64,000 nucleotides of DNA from Variovorax sp. RA8 (GCF_901827175.1 NZ_LR594662.1:4650001-4714000), one strand, 5' to 3'; counted from the stretch's first letter, positions 48,457-57,511 are shown. A program made the numbers and translations. The notes: generated from the letters alone by a model not told the origin.

Positions 48457-49425
48457 ATGCGCAAGATATTCCTGATCGTCGTTGCCAGCCTCCTGGCAAT
48501 GACTTCCGCGGTGCACGCCGAGCCGGGCTATCCGAGCAAACCGATCCGGCTCATCGTGCCCTTTGCGCCCGGAGGCTCGACCGACGTGCTCGCACGGCTG
48601 CTCGCCGAGGCGTTGCGTCCCGAACTGGGGCAACCTGTCATCGTCGAGAACAGGGCTGGGGCCGGGGGCAACATCGGTGGTGACTTCGTCGCCAAGGCGC
48701 CGCCCGACGGCTACACGCTGCTGATCGCCGCTGCGGGCCCGACCGTGATCAACCCGAGCCTCTATGCCCGGATGCCCTACGACCCCGCCAAGGACCTCCG
48801 GCCGGTGACCTTGCTGATCCAGGAACCGAACCTGATGGCGGTCAACCCGAAGATCCCGGCGAAGACGGTGGCGGAGTTCATCGCCTACGCCAAATCCAGG
48901 CCGGCCGAAATCAGCTTCGGCTCGCCCGGCAACGGCAGCCCGGCGCACCTGGCCGGCGAATGGTTCAATCAGCTCACCGGCACCACCATGGTCCACGTCC
49001 CGTACAAGGGCACGGGCCCGGCGCTGAACGATCTGATCGCCGGACAGATCGCGATGATGATCGACAACATGCCGGCCATGTGGCCCCATGTGCAGGCGGG
49101 CAAGCTCAGGGCGCTGGCCGTTTCCACCGACAAGCGGGCCGCGGCCGCGCCCGACGTTCCGACCATTGCCGAGTCCGGCGTCAAAGGCTTTGCCTTCGGC
49201 GCATGGAAGGGCCTGATGGTGCCCGCCGCCACGCCGTCGGACATCGTCGAGCGCCTGCACGCCGCCGCGACCAAGGCCCTGGCCAAGCCGGACTTCCGCA
49301 AGCGCCTGATCGAACTCGGCGCCGAGCCGGTCGGCAGCACGCCGGCGCAGTTCGCCGCGGTGATCAAGACCGAGACGGCCTCGTGGGCGGCGCTGGTCAA
49401 GTCCACGGGAACGAAGCTGGACTGA
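48457..49425 (+). CDS. Tripartite tricarboxylate transporter receptor (Bug family)
   Basis: Protein of 322 residues; the ATG at 48457 follows TGGAG by 6 bp and opens a signal peptide ending at VHA (~residue 21). The Bug signature YPSKPIRLIVPFAPGGSTD and VPYKGTGPALNDLIAGQIAM are clear. It is the first gene of a run with two acyl-CoA dehydrogenase genes, so its ligand is probably the acid later turned into a CoA ester. Confidence 0.9.
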   Translation: MRKIFLIVVASLLAMTSAVHAEPGYPSKPIRLIVPFAPGGSTDVLARLLAEALRPELGQPVIVENRAGAGGNIGGDFVAKAPPDGYTLLIAAAGPTVINPSLYARMPYDPAKDLRPVTLLIQEPNLMAVNPKIPAKTVAEFIAYAKSRPAEISFGSPGNGSPAHLAGEWFNQLTGTTMVHVPYKGTGPALNDLIAGQIAMMIDNMPAMWPHVQAGKLRALAVSTDKRAAAAPDVPTIAESGVKGFAFGAWKGLMVPAATPSDIVERLHAAATKALAKPDFRKRLIELGAEPVGSTPAQFAAVIKTETASWAALVKSTGTKLD

Positions 49426-49438
49426 TCGAGGAGCGAAC

Positions 49439-50599
49439 ATGCAGCGCAACCCAGAAGCCTTCGAGCAATTCCTCAGTGGCCTGCGCAGCTACGTGCGCGA
49501 GCGCCTGGTCCCGAACGAAGTGCGCGTGGCCGACGCCGACGAGGTGCCCCCGGACCTCGTGGCCGAAATGGCGGCGCGGGGCCTGTTCGGCTGGTCGATC
49601 CCCGAAGCCTACGGCGGTGCGGGCATGACGACCGAAGAGCTGGTGCTGGCCGCCATGGAGCTGTCGCAGTGCTCGGTGGCTTTCAGGGCCCGCGTGGGCA
49701 CCAATACCGGCATCGGTTCCGAGGCCCTGGTGGCCGATGGCACCGAAGACCAGAAGCGACGCTACCTCCCCCGGCTCGCCAGCGGCGAGTTGACCGGTGC
49801 CTTCGCCCTCACGGAGCCGGAAGCCGGTTCGGATGCCGTCTCGCTGCGCGCCTCGGCGCAGCGCGAAGGCGAGCACTATGTGCTGAACGGAACCAAGTGC
49901 TTCATCACCAACGCGCCGATCGCAGGCCTGTTCACGGTGATGGCGCGCACCGACCCGGCAGACCTGTCGGCGCGCGGCGTCACGGCCTTCCTGGTCGAGC
50001 GCGGCATGCCGGGACTCAGCACCGGCCCGGCTTACAGGAAGATGGGCCAGGCCGGCTCGCCGGTATCCGAAGTGCACATGGACAACTGCATCGTCCCGGC
50101 GCACAACGTCATCGGCGGGCGCGAAGGCCAGGGCTTCAAGACGGCGATGAAAGTGCTCAACAAGCAGCGCATCCACCTTGCCGCCTTGTGCATCGGGCCC
50201 GCGATCCGCATGCTGGAGGATGCCGTGGCCTTCGTGGCCACGCGCAGGCAGTTCGGCCAGGCGCTCTCGAGCTTCCAGCTGGTCCAGGCGCTGATCGCCG
50301 ACAGCCAGACCGAGATCCATGCCGCCCGCGCGCTGGTGCTGGACACCGCGCGCAAGCGCGACGAAGGGATCGACGTGACGATGGAGGCGTCGATCTGCAA
50401 GTACTTCGCCTCCGAGATGTGCGGCCGCGTGGCCGACCGCTGCGTGCAGATGCTGGGCGGCTACGGCTACATCGCGGATCACGGCATGGAACGCTTCTAC
50501 CGCGACGTGCGGCTGTTCCGGCTCTACGAGGGCACGAGCCAGATCCACCAGCTCAACATCGCCAGGCGCACCCTGGCGCAAGCCGGGTACGGCAGCTGA
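49439..50599 (+). CDS. Acyl-CoA dehydrogenase
   Basis: Protein of 386 residues with the family's N-terminal helical, central beta and C-terminal helical parts. FAD/substrate motifs: AFALTEPEAGSDAVSLR and CFITNAPIAGLF; the C-terminal RRQFGQALSSFQLVQALIAD and MLGGYGYIADHGMERFYRD. The catalytic base Glu lies in RLYEGTSQIHQ. It oxidises an acyl-CoA to the 2-enoyl-CoA. 13 bp after the Bug gene, 9 bp before the second dehydrogenase. Confidence 0.92.
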   Translation: MQRNPEAFEQFLSGLRSYVRERLVPNEVRVADADEVPPDLVAEMAARGLFGWSIPEAYGGAGMTTEELVLAAMELSQCSVAFRARVGTNTGIGSEALVADGTEDQKRRYLPRLASGELTGAFALTEPEAGSDAVSLRASAQREGEHYVLNGTKCFITNAPIAGLFTVMARTDPADLSARGVTAFLVERGMPGLSTGPAYRKMGQAGSPVSEVHMDNCIVPAHNVIGGREGQGFKTAMKVLNKQRIHLAALCIGPAIRMLEDAVAFVATRRQFGQALSSFQLVQALIADSQTEIHAARALVLDTARKRDEGIDVTMEASICKYFASEMCGRVADRCVQMLGGYGYIADHGMERFYRDVRLFRLYEGTSQIHQLNIARRTLAQAGYGS

Positions 50600-50608
50600 G
50601 GCGCGGGC

Positions 50609-51772
50609 ATGTTCGGCTACAGCGATCGGCTTCCAGCGCTTCGCGCAGCGGTGCGGCGCTTCGTCGAGGAAGAGGCCATCCCGCGCGAGAGCCCTGCTCT
50701 CGCGCACGACCTGAACGCCCTCGAGGAGACGACGCATGCATTGCGCGCCAAGGCAAAGCAGGCGGGCATCTACGGGCCGCAGCTCCCGGCGGCATGGGGC
50801 GGGCTGGGCCTGTCCTGGCGCGATCGTTCGGTGATCCTCGAAGAGGCCGGCCGCAGCTTTCTCGCCCCGCTGGCCATGAACTGCGCGCCGCCTGACCAGC
50901 CCAACATGATCAACCTGCTGACCGACGGCTCGCCGGCGCAGCAGGAGCGCTACCTCGCGCCGCTGGCACGCGGCGAGACGAGGTCGTGCTTCGCGATGAC
51001 CGAACCCGAGCCCGGCGCAGGGTCCGATCCGTCGATGCTGCAGACGGTGGCCGTGCGCCGCCGTGGCGGGTGGTCGATCTCAGGACGCAAGTGGTTCATC
51101 AGCGGGGCGGTTGGCGCCTCGTTCGCGCTGGTGCTGGCAAGGACCTGCGAGGGTGCGACCATCTTCATCGTCGATGCCGACAACCCCGGCTACCGCGTGG
51201 TGCGAAACATTGCGAGCATCGACGGCTTCCAGATCGGCGGGCATGGCGAGATCGAGCTCGAGGACTGCCTCGTCGGCGATGACGCGGTGCTGGGCGAGGT
51301 GGGCCGGGGCTTCGTCTACGCGCAGCTCCGCCTCGAGCCGGCGCGCCTGTCGCACTGCATGCGCTTCATCGGACGTGCGTCGCGCGCGATGGCGCTGGCG
51401 CAGGACTACGCGAACCGGAGAAGCTCCTTCGGCCAGCCCCTCGCGCAATTGCAGCAGGTGCAGGCGATGGTGGCGGATTCGCACATCGACCTGCACGCAG
51501 CGCGACTGATGACCTGGCACGCCGCCGCGAAGCTCGATGCCAACGAAAGCATCAAGCATGAATCGGCCATGGTCAAGGTGTTCGTGTCGGAAGCGGTGGG
51601 AAGGGTGGCGGATCGCGCCGCGCAGATCATGGGGGCGCTCGGCATGTCCGAAGACGCTCCGGTCTCGCTGATCCTGCGCGAGATGCGGCCGTTCCGCGTG
51701 TACGACGGCGCGTCGGAGGTGCACCGCTCGACGCTGGCCCGCCGTGTCCTGAAGGCGGCGATGGCCCCTTGA
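50609..51772 (+). CDS. Acyl-CoA dehydrogenase-family protein, ACAD10/11-like C-terminus
   Basis: Protein of 387 residues of the same superfamily: SCFAMTEPEPGAGSDPSML, KWFISGAVGASFALVLA, and RSSFGQPLAQLQQVQAMVAD. At the position of the usual YEGTxQ catalytic motif it has VYDGASEVHRSTLARRVL, as in the ACAD10/11-type branch, so the base residue may differ. It may act with the preceding dehydrogenase as a heteromer or on a different intermediate (inference). Confidence 0.87.
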   Translation: MFGYSDRLPALRAAVRRFVEEEAIPRESPALAHDLNALEETTHALRAKAKQAGIYGPQLPAAWGGLGLSWRDRSVILEEAGRSFLAPLAMNCAPPDQPNMINLLTDGSPAQQERYLAPLARGETRSCFAMTEPEPGAGSDPSMLQTVAVRRRGGWSISGRKWFISGAVGASFALVLARTCEGATIFIVDADNPGYRVVRNIASIDGFQIGGHGEIELEDCLVGDDAVLGEVGRGFVYAQLRLEPARLSHCMRFIGRASRAMALAQDYANRRSSFGQPLAQLQQVQAMVADSHIDLHAARLMTWHAAAKLDANESIKHESAMVKVFVSEAVGRVADRAAQIMGALGMSEDAPVSLILREMRPFRVYDGASEVHRSTLARRVLKAAMAP

Positions 51773-51818
51773 TGCGTACCGTGGGTCCGCGAACCCAGTC
51801 CGGATGGACGCCTGCGGC

Positions 51819-52475
51819 CTATCGGGCCTTCGCACCCGGGCTCGGCGGCTTCAGCTTGGCTCGCGCCGCCAGCGCGAGTTCGCGCGCATGGCAGTCCTCG
51901 ACATGGTCGTTGACCAAGCCCATGGCCTGCATGAAGGCATAGACCGTGGTCGGGCCGACGAAGCTCCAGCCCCTTTTCTTCAGGTCCTTGGACATCGCCA
52001 TCGACTCCGGCGAGGTCGTCATGGCCTTCAACGCCTCGTGGGTGATGCGCCGCGGGCGCGAGGCCGGGTCGGGCTCGAAGCTCCAGGCATAGGCGGACAG
52101 CGAGCCGAACTGCTCGCGCAGATCCAGCACCCGCTGCGCGTTGTTGATGGCCGACTCGATCTTGCCGCGGTGCCGCACGATGCCCGCATCGCCGAGCAGG
52201 CGCTCCACGTCTTTCGACTTGAAGCGCGCGACGCGCTCCGCGTCGAACTCCGCAAAGGCACGCCGGAAGGCCTCGCGCTTGTTGAGGATGGTGAGCCAGC
52301 TGAGCCCCGCCTGGAAGCCTTCGAGGCACAGCTTCTCGAACAGGCGCCGGTCGTCGGTGACCGGGAATCCCCATTCGTTGTCGTGGTAGTGCTGGTAAGC
52401 CGTGGTGGACTGGCACCAGCGGCAGCGCAGCGCGCCATCTTCGCCCGCGAACAGCCCCGGTCGATCAAGACTCAT
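51819..52475 (-). CDS. tag: DNA-3-methyladenine glycosylase I
   Basis: Protein of 218 residues. The N-terminal zinc snap begins CRWCQS and the fold has the HhH-like helices with [20 protein letters not shown] and [20 protein letters not shown]. The zinc His/Cys pair near the end is in HVEDCHARE. Tag removes 3-methyladenine from alkylated DNA. The start overlaps the aroQ stop by 4 bp. Confidence 0.93.
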   Translation of the reverse strand: MSLDRPGLFAGEDGALRCRWCQSTTAYQHYHDNEWGFPVTDDRRLFEKLCLEGFQAGLSWLTILNKREAFRRAFAEFDAERVARFKSKDVERLLGDAGIVRHRGKIESAINNAQRVLDLREQFGSLSAYAWSFEPDPASRPRRITHEALKAMTTSPESMAMSKDLKKRGWSFVGPTTVYAFMQAMGLVNDHVEDCHARELALAARAKLKPPSPGAKAR

Positions 52476-52921
52476 GTGCTCACACTCACCAGCGCCTCGA
52501 TCGCCAGCGCATAGCCCTTGACGCCGAAGCCGACGATGATGCCGCGCGCCGCCGGCGAGATGTACGAATGGTGGCGGAACTCCTCGCGCGCATGCACGTT
52601 CGAGATGTGCAGCTCCACCAGCGGCACGCTCGCGCCCTTGATCGCATCGTGCAGCGCGATCGAGGTGTGGGTGTAGGCGCCCGGGTTCATCACCACGCCC
52701 AGCATGCGCCCGGCGGCCACCTCGCGGCCGGCCTCGTGGATCCAGTCGATCAGCTGGCCTTCGTGATTGGACTGCCGGCATTCGATGCCCACGCCCAGCT
52801 TCGTGCCCGCGTCGGCGCACAGGCGCTCGACATCGGCCAGTGTTTCGTGGCCGTATTGCGCGGGCTCGCGGGTGCCGAGCAGGTTGAGATTGGGGCCGTT
52901 GAGGACGAGGATCTTTTTCAT
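52472..52921 (-). CDS. aroQ: 3-dehydroquinate dehydratase, type II
   Basis: Protein of 149 residues beginning [20 protein letters not shown], with the lid-loop Arg/Tyr (TREPAQYG), [17 protein letters not shown] with the catalytic His region, and [19 protein letters not shown]. Third step of the shikimate path, forming 3-dehydroshikimate. Normal length. Confidence 0.95.
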   Translation of the reverse strand: MKKILVLNGPNLNLLGTREPAQYGHETLADVERLCADAGTKLGVGIECRQSNHEGQLIDWIHEAGREVAAGRMLGVVMNPGAYTHTSIALHDAIKGASVPLVELHISNVHAREEFRHHSYISPAARGIIVGFGVKGYALAIEALVSVST

Positions 52922-53189
52922 GGCCCGTTTGTAGCAGGTGCGGCGGCCTTCGGAGCAGCCGCCGGCTCGACAGGCACCGCGGGGGCGGCCAGCGGACCTC
53001 GACCGGAAACGGCAGCCCTGCGTGGCCGGGCAGACGAAGAAGGGCATGCCCTGCGGGAAGGCGGTCACCTCGCGCTGCAGCTGGGCGCGGTGGCGCTTCG
53101 CCGCGCGCAGGCGCTGCGGCTCCTGGTGCAGGCCGCGCTCGCAGGTCGGCCACCTGGCTGGCCGACAGCCGTGTCAGCTCATCGTTCAC
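52922..53189 (-). pseudogene. Possible frameshifted remnant between lacI and aroQ
   Basis: An ATG at 53189 overlaps the lacI stop (ATGA) and opens [14 protein letters not shown], which resembles the N-terminus of amidase-signature enzymes. After about 18 codons the frame becomes arginine/proline-rich and unlike a protein; other frames read [19 protein letters not shown] and, near the end, [16 protein letters not shown] up to a stop that overlaps the aroQ start. This suggests a broken or very small gene. I cannot decide the original product. Confidence 0.3.
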
Positions 53190-54247
53190 GACATCGCCCC
53201 GGCCACCACGCGCTGCGGCGGCGCGCAGCAGGAATCGCGCACCACGAGCATGGGCGCCATGATCTCCGTGCGCGGGGGCAGCGCCGCCGCGCTGCGGTCG
53301 ATGCGCGACAGCAGCATGCGCACCGCCGACTCGCCCATCGCCGCAACCGGCTGCGCCACCGTGGTCATGCGCGGGCGGAAGGCATTGGCCCAGGCGAAGT
53401 CGTCGATGCTGACCACCGACACGTCCTCCGGACAGCGCAGGCCCAGGTCGGCGATCGCGCGCATCAGGCCGATGGCGATCAGGTCGTTGGCGGCGAAAAC
53501 GGCGGTCGGCCGCTCACGCGCGCGCAGCATCTCGCAGGCCGCGTCGTAGGCGCGCTCCTCGCGGTAGCCGGCGTCGCGCACCCAGCGCTCGTCGTAGGCC
53601 AGGCCGCCTTCGAGCAGTGCCTCGCGGTAGCCGGCGAGGCGCTCGGCCGCAGTGCTGACGGCGGCCGGTCCGGAGAGCATGGCAATGCGCCGATGGCCGA
53701 AGCCGATGATGTGGCGCACGGCTTCGAGGCCGGCGCGGCGGTTGTCCAGCATCACCGCGTCGCGCCCGAACTCGGCCGAGCCACGGTCCACCAGCACCAC
53801 TGGCACCTGCAACTGGCCGAGCGCCGCCGCGCGCTCGTGCGAGGCATGGCCGGTCGCCGCCAGGATGACGCCGTCCACGCGCTGCGCGCGCAGCAGCTGC
53901 AGATGCTGCTGCTCGCGCGCCGGGTCCTCGTCGCTGTTGCACAGCAGCACCGCGTAACCACCGTCATTCGCCGCGCGCTCCACCGCATGCACCAGCGAAG
54001 TGAAGAAGGGATTGGTGATGTCGGCCACGATCAGCCCGATGAGTCCGCTGCCGCGCCCGCGCATGCTGCGCGCCGCGGCATGCGGCGTGTAGCCCAGCGC
54101 CGCCACCGCCTTCAGCACGCGTGCCCGGGTGGCAGCCGCGACCGGCCGCGACTCGTTCAGCACGTTGGACACCGTGGCCACGGAAACCTCGGCGAGCCGC
54201 GCGACGTCATGAATGTTGGCGTTGGCAGGCGGTGCGTTGTCGTTCAT
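53186..54247 (-). CDS. LacI-family transcriptional regulator
   Basis: Protein of 353 residues. The helix-turn-helix is NIHDVARLAEVSVATVSNVL with the hinge helix region TPHAAARSMRGRGSG; the periplasmic-binding-like core has GLIVADITNPFFTSLVHAVE, VPVVLVDRG and DDFAWANAFRPRMTTVAQP. Two operator-like palindromes lie upstream (54283-54298 and 54408-54419). The genes it once controlled, divergent at 54445 onward, look decayed. Confidence 0.92.
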   Translation of the reverse strand: MNDNAPPANANIHDVARLAEVSVATVSNVLNESRPVAAATRARVLKAVAALGYTPHAAARSMRGRGSGLIGLIVADITNPFFTSLVHAVERAANDGGYAVLLCNSDEDPAREQQHLQLLRAQRVDGVILAATGHASHERAAALGQLQVPVVLVDRGSAEFGRDAVMLDNRRAGLEAVRHIIGFGHRRIAMLSGPAAVSTAAERLAGYREALLEGGLAYDERWVRDAGYREERAYDAACEMLRARERPTAVFAANDLIAIGLMRAIADLGLRCPEDVSVVSIDDFAWANAFRPRMTTVAQPVAAMGESAVRMLLSRIDRSAAALPPRTEIMAPMLVVRDSCCAPPQRVVAGAMS

Positions 54248-54282
54248 GGATTGAAAAAGAAGAGCCGGGAGATGCTGCAGGA

Positions 54283-54298
54283 TTGAAACGATTCAATG
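54283..54298. promoter_or_regulatory. LacI-type operator
   Basis: ATTGAAACGATTCAAT, an almost perfect palindrome on a central CG, matches the general LacI/PurR/GalR-type site TGAAACG-TTTCA. It is 36 bp upstream of the lacI start. Confidence 0.65.
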
Positions 54299-54407
54299 AT
54301 GCGCCAACGCCCAGCCGCCGTGCTCACGCAGCGCACCCCTTTTCGTTCGGTATTTTCCCTTGGTGAGGATCACCAATATGGCGCCACGCACTCTCCACGC
54401 AGATTAA

Positions 54408-54419
54408 TAAAACGTTTTA
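54408..54419. promoter_or_regulatory. Second LacI-type operator
   Basis: TAAAACGTTTTA is a perfect 12-bp palindrome on a central CG, 26 bp upstream of the decayed permease start at 54445 and about 125 bp from the first operator. The pair would fit looping or divergent control. Confidence 0.6.
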
Positions 54420-54444
54420 CATCACAGACGAAGGAAACCGCCCG

Positions 54445-54780
54445 ATGACCTAGGTTCTGCGTCGCCTGCTCGCCGTCGTGCCGGTGCTGGGCTTCGTTGC
54501 GGTGTTCGTCTTCGCGCTGCTGCAGCGCCTTCGGCGCGCTGGCCCTCCTGCTGCTGGCCGCGCTCGCGCGTATCGCGAACGGCGCCTTCGAGCCCTGGGC
54601 GGCATGGATCGCGCGCTTTGCCGCGCAGACCCAGGCTTGTTGCAAGCTCTCCGGCCTGGCCACCGAGGCCGGTCCCGGTTGGGATGCGCAGTGGCTGCGG
54701 CCCTGGGTCGAGCGCCTGCTGACGCACTCGGCTCTGCACGCCTGATGTGGGGCGGCGACTGGCCGGTGCCGGAGCTGGCA
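54445..54780 (+). pseudogene. Decayed ABC permease start joined to an amidohydrolase fragment
   Basis: After AAGGAAA an ATG (54445) is followed by a codon and a TAG stop, then VLRRLLAVVPVLGFVAVFVF, the N-terminus typical of DppB-type peptide/sugar permeases. From ~54560 another frame reads FEPWAAWIARFAAQTQACCK, LSGLATEAGPGWDAQWLRPW and, after a shift near 54740, ARLMWGGDWPVPELAG: the C-terminal part of COG3618-type amidohydrolases (fucono-lactonase-like). Both ends are cut and the frames broken, so this is a deletion scar of a former LacI-controlled sugar cluster. Confidence 0.65.
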
Positions 54781-54862
54781 GGCAACTCTGGGCCAGCCTG
54801 GCGCTTCAATCCCAAAGAGTTCAATTTTTGCTTCGGCCGCGGCTCGCGATTCGCAGGTTTCG

Positions 54863-55434
54863 ATGGCAGGCGGATTCTTCAGTTCTGAAGGCCGTGCACG
54901 GCCGGCCATCATGGCGGCCCTGCCAGGGGCAATTCATATCCCGGGTGTCGATGGCGGTCCCCAGCCATGGTTGGCTGCCATCTCCGGATTTCTGGTGGAG
55001 GAAGCGCAGAAGCCGCTACCGGGCTCCTCCCTCATGATTTCTCGCTTAATCGACCTGCTGGTGATCCGGGCACGCGGAGCTGGGCATCGAGCCACGCAGA
55101 GCGTGGAGGCTGGCTCGGCGGCCTGAGCGACGAGCGTATCGGCCGCGCGCTGAGCGCCATGCACGCCGACCCATGCCGGCGCTGGACCGTGCTGGCTTTG
55201 TCGAAGATTGCGCTGATGTCACGCACGGTGTTCGCCGAACGCTTTGCCGCCACCGTGGGCGAACCGCCGTTGCGCTATCTGGCGCGATGGCGCCTGACTA
55301 TCGCCAGTGACCTGATGCGCAACGGCATGAAAGTGGCCCAGGCGGCACAGCGTGTGGGCTACGCATCGGATGCCGCATTCAGTCGCGCGTTCAAGAACCA
55401 CTTCGGCTTTGCCCCGAGTGCGCTCAAGGACTAG
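54863..55434 (+). pseudogene. AraC-family regulator, truncated and frameshifted
   Basis: The first part (to ~55075) resembles the end of a cupin-type AraC effector domain (AALPGAIHIPGVDGG, PWLAAISGFLVEEAQ, RLIDLLVIRA). The frame then shifts by one to GGWLGGLSDERIGRALSAMH and the intact double helix-turn-helix (MSRTVFAERFAATVGEPPLR, AQRVGYASDAAFSRAFKNHF). The N-terminal half of the cupin is missing. The last ~110 codons alone could still make a DNA-binding fragment. Codon use and GC are slightly below the neighbours. Confidence 0.7.
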
Positions 55435-55639
55435 TAAGGGTTGGCGGGAGACCTCGGCATGGGATGCGAGGGCCGCAACGTCGAGCCAGGCGATCCTTCG
55501 GGCGCTTGTGAGCGAGGGCGCTCAGTAAGGTCTGCGCTACGCGCCTTCCTGCGCGCCCGGTGCCAAGGTGGAGTGGTGAAGCCACCCCCGCGGCAAGGGC
55601 GCCTCATGCTCATCGGCCAACAGCACGGCCTTTTGGAGC
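55435..55639. other. Intergenic stretch with no recognised feature
   Basis: About 205 bp between the AraC remnant and the GntR stop codon. One frame is open for 89 codons (55441-55710) but shows no family motif and runs into the GntR gene on the other strand. I see no terminator or repeat. Confidence 0.4.
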
Positions 55640-56320
55640 TCACCCGGAAAGCAGCGCCCGGCGCAGTTGAGGGTCGTCGACCACCGCCATCTTCTCCACG
55701 TTCAGGCTGACCTCGACCGTCTGCAGGTGCCGCTGGAGCAGCTGAAGCGCCTTGGCGGCAGCACCCGATTCGAGCAGGTCGATGAACTCGGCGTGCTCGT
55801 CCTGCAGGCACTCGACATGCTCGTCATACTCATGGCGGTAGAGCAGCAGGATCAGCGCGATGCGCGCGACCAGCTGCTCGAGAGTTCGGGCGAGCAGCGC
55901 ATTGCCGGCGAGCTGTGCCACCAGCACATGGAAGCCCGCGCCCAGCCGGCGCACCTCTTCCGCGTTGCGTGCGGCACGCGCCGCCCGTTCCAGCTTGACG
56001 TGCGCCCGCAACGCCGTCACGTCTTTCCTGGTGAGCTTCTGCGCCAGTGTCTCGGTCGCATGGCGCTCGATGGCCCAGCGCAGGTCGAAGGTATCGCGCG
56101 CCTCTTCGGGCGTCGGCTTGGCGACCGAGGCGATCCGGCCCGGCGTGAGATCCACAAGACCTTCGCGCGCCAGCGTCTGCAGGGCCTGCCGCACGACCGT
56201 GCGGCTCACGCCGTACAACTTGCCGAGCGCCACCTCGCGCAACTGCACGCCCGGCAGCAGGCGGTGTGCCGCGACGGCGTTGCGGATGCTCGAAACAATT
56301 TCGTCGGTCTTGCTGGACAT
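55640..56320 (-). CDS. GntR-family (FCD) regulator of the split-Rieske cluster
   Basis: Protein of 226 residues; the ATG at 56320 is chosen over 56341, which would place the start inside the operator palindrome. Winged helix at ~1-75 (IVSSIRNAVAAHRLLPGVQL, LYGVSRTVVRQALQTLAREG) and FCD domain with metal-type His residues (FDLRWAIERHATETLAQKL, FHVLVAQLAGNALL). It is divergent from the BMP receptor gene and very probably controls the 56.4-63.8 kb run. Confidence 0.88.
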   Translation of the reverse strand: MSSKTDEIVSSIRNAVAAHRLLPGVQLREVALGKLYGVSRTVVRQALQTLAREGLVDLTPGRIASVAKPTPEEARDTFDLRWAIERHATETLAQKLTRKDVTALRAHVKLERAARAARNAEEVRRLGAGFHVLVAQLAGNALLARTLEQLVARIALILLLYRHEYDEHVECLQDEHAEFIDLLESGAAAKALQLLQRHLQTVEVSLNVEKMAVVDDPQLRRALLSG

Positions 56321-56340
56321 GGCATCGGATTCTAAATACA

Positions 56341-56362
56341 CTGAACCGGTATACCGATTCAG
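56341..56362. promoter_or_regulatory. 22-bp palindromic GntR operator
   Basis: Arms CTGAACCGGTA (56341-56351) and TACCGATTCAG (56352-56362) match in 10 of 11 positions; the core is GGTATACC. It is 20 bp upstream of the GntR start and 66 bp upstream of the BMP gene, so it can serve both directions. One of the clearest operators in the window. Confidence 0.72.
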
Positions 56363-56428
56363 ATTACTGTTTCGGAATTCCTATCGGCTTGCCGCACCCT
56401 CGCCCCACCGCACAAAAGGAGACAATCC

Positions 56429-57511
56429 ATGGCCCTGCATTCCCCCATCCGCGCCCTGCTCGCCGGCGTCTTCGCCGCCTGCGCGGCGCTGCCCGCGGCC
56501 GCGGCCGATCCGCTCGAGATCGGCTTCGTCTACCAAAGCCCGGTCTCCGACGTGGGCTGGGTCGCGGTGCACGAAACCGCCCGCAAGCAACTCGAGAAAG
56601 AATTCGGCAGCCGCATCAAGACCCGCGTGGTGCAGGACGTGAAGGTCGGCCCCGACGGTGCGCGGGTCATGCGCGAGCTCGTCGGCGGCGGTGCCGGCAT
56701 GGTCGTGCTCGGCAGCTTCGGCTACATGAACGACGGCTTGAAGCTCGCCGCCGAAGAGCCGAAGGTCAATTTCATCCATGCCAGCGGCTTCAAGCAGGCG
56801 CCCAACTTCGGCACCTACAACGCACGCTGGTACGAAGGCGCCTATGTCGCGGGAATGGTGGCCGGCAAGGTCACCAAGAGCAACAAGCTCGGCTACGTGG
56901 GTGCGATTCCGATCCCCGACGTGGTCTCCACGATCAACGCCTTTGCGCTCGGCGTGAAGCGCAGCAATCCTGCAGCCACCGTGTCCGTCGTCTGGGTCAA
57001 CGAGTGGTTCAACCCGGGCAGCGAGCGCGACGCGGCCAACTCGCTGATCCAGCAGGGTGCCGACGTGATCGGCTCCGGATTCCAGGACAACCCGGCGATC
57101 GTGCAGGCCGCCGACGCCAAGGGCGTCTGGTCGGTCGGCATGTTCTCCGACCTGCGCAAGGCGGCACCGCACAAGCTGCTGACCTCGATCACGCATGACT
57201 GGACGCCGCACTTCCGCCAGGTCGTTGCCGACACGCTCGCGGGGAAGTTCAAGGGCGCCGCCTACGTGGGCACGCTCCAGAACGGCGGCGTGAACCTGCT
57301 GGACTGGAATGCGGCCGTGCCGCCGGACGTCGTGAAGATGGCCAAGGCCGCGCAAGCCGACATCGCCGCCGGCAGGTTGATCCCCTTTGCCGGTCCGCTG
57401 AAGGACAACACAGGCAAGGTGCGTGCCGCACCGGGCGCCGCTGTGCCGGATGCGGAGATCGCCGGGATGAACTGGTTCGTCGAAGGCATCCAGGGCGCAA
57501 TGCCGCGCTGA
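56429..57511 (+). CDS. BMP-family ABC transporter substrate-binding protein
   Basis: Protein of 360 residues; AAAGGAG precedes the ATG, and a signal peptide is cleaved near AAAA (~26). The mature start EIGFVYQSPVSDVGWVAVHE and the motifs EGAYVAGMVAGKVTKSNKLG and VIGSGFQDNPAIVQAADAKG are those of the BMP/Med (PnrA-like) family, whose studied members bind purine nucleosides. No permease or ATPase genes follow; the Rieske gene starts 11 bp downstream. The ligand may be the N-methylated or purine-like substrate of the oxygenase (inference). Confidence 0.88.
   Translation: MALHSPIRALLAGVFAACAALPAAAADPLEIGFVYQSPVSDVGWVAVHETARKQLEKEFGSRIKTRVVQDVKVGPDGARVMRELVGGGAGMVVLGSFGYMNDGLKLAAEEPKVNFIHASGFKQAPNFGTYNARWYEGAYVAGMVAGKVTKSNKLGYVGAIPIPDVVSTINAFALGVKRSNPAATVSVVWVNEWFNPGSERDAANSLIQQGADVIGSGFQDNPAIVQAADAKGVWSVGMFSDLRKAAPHKLLTSITHDWTPHFRQVVADTLAGKFKGAAYVGTLQNGGVNLLDWNAAVPPDVVKMAKAAQADIAAGRLIPFAGPLKDNTGKVRAAPGAAVPDAEIAGMNWFVEGIQGAMPR

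Noticed and set aside
55441..55710. 89-codon open frame between the AraC remnant and the GntR gene
   Set aside because: It runs into the GntR gene on the opposite strand and has no recognisable domain or ribosome site.
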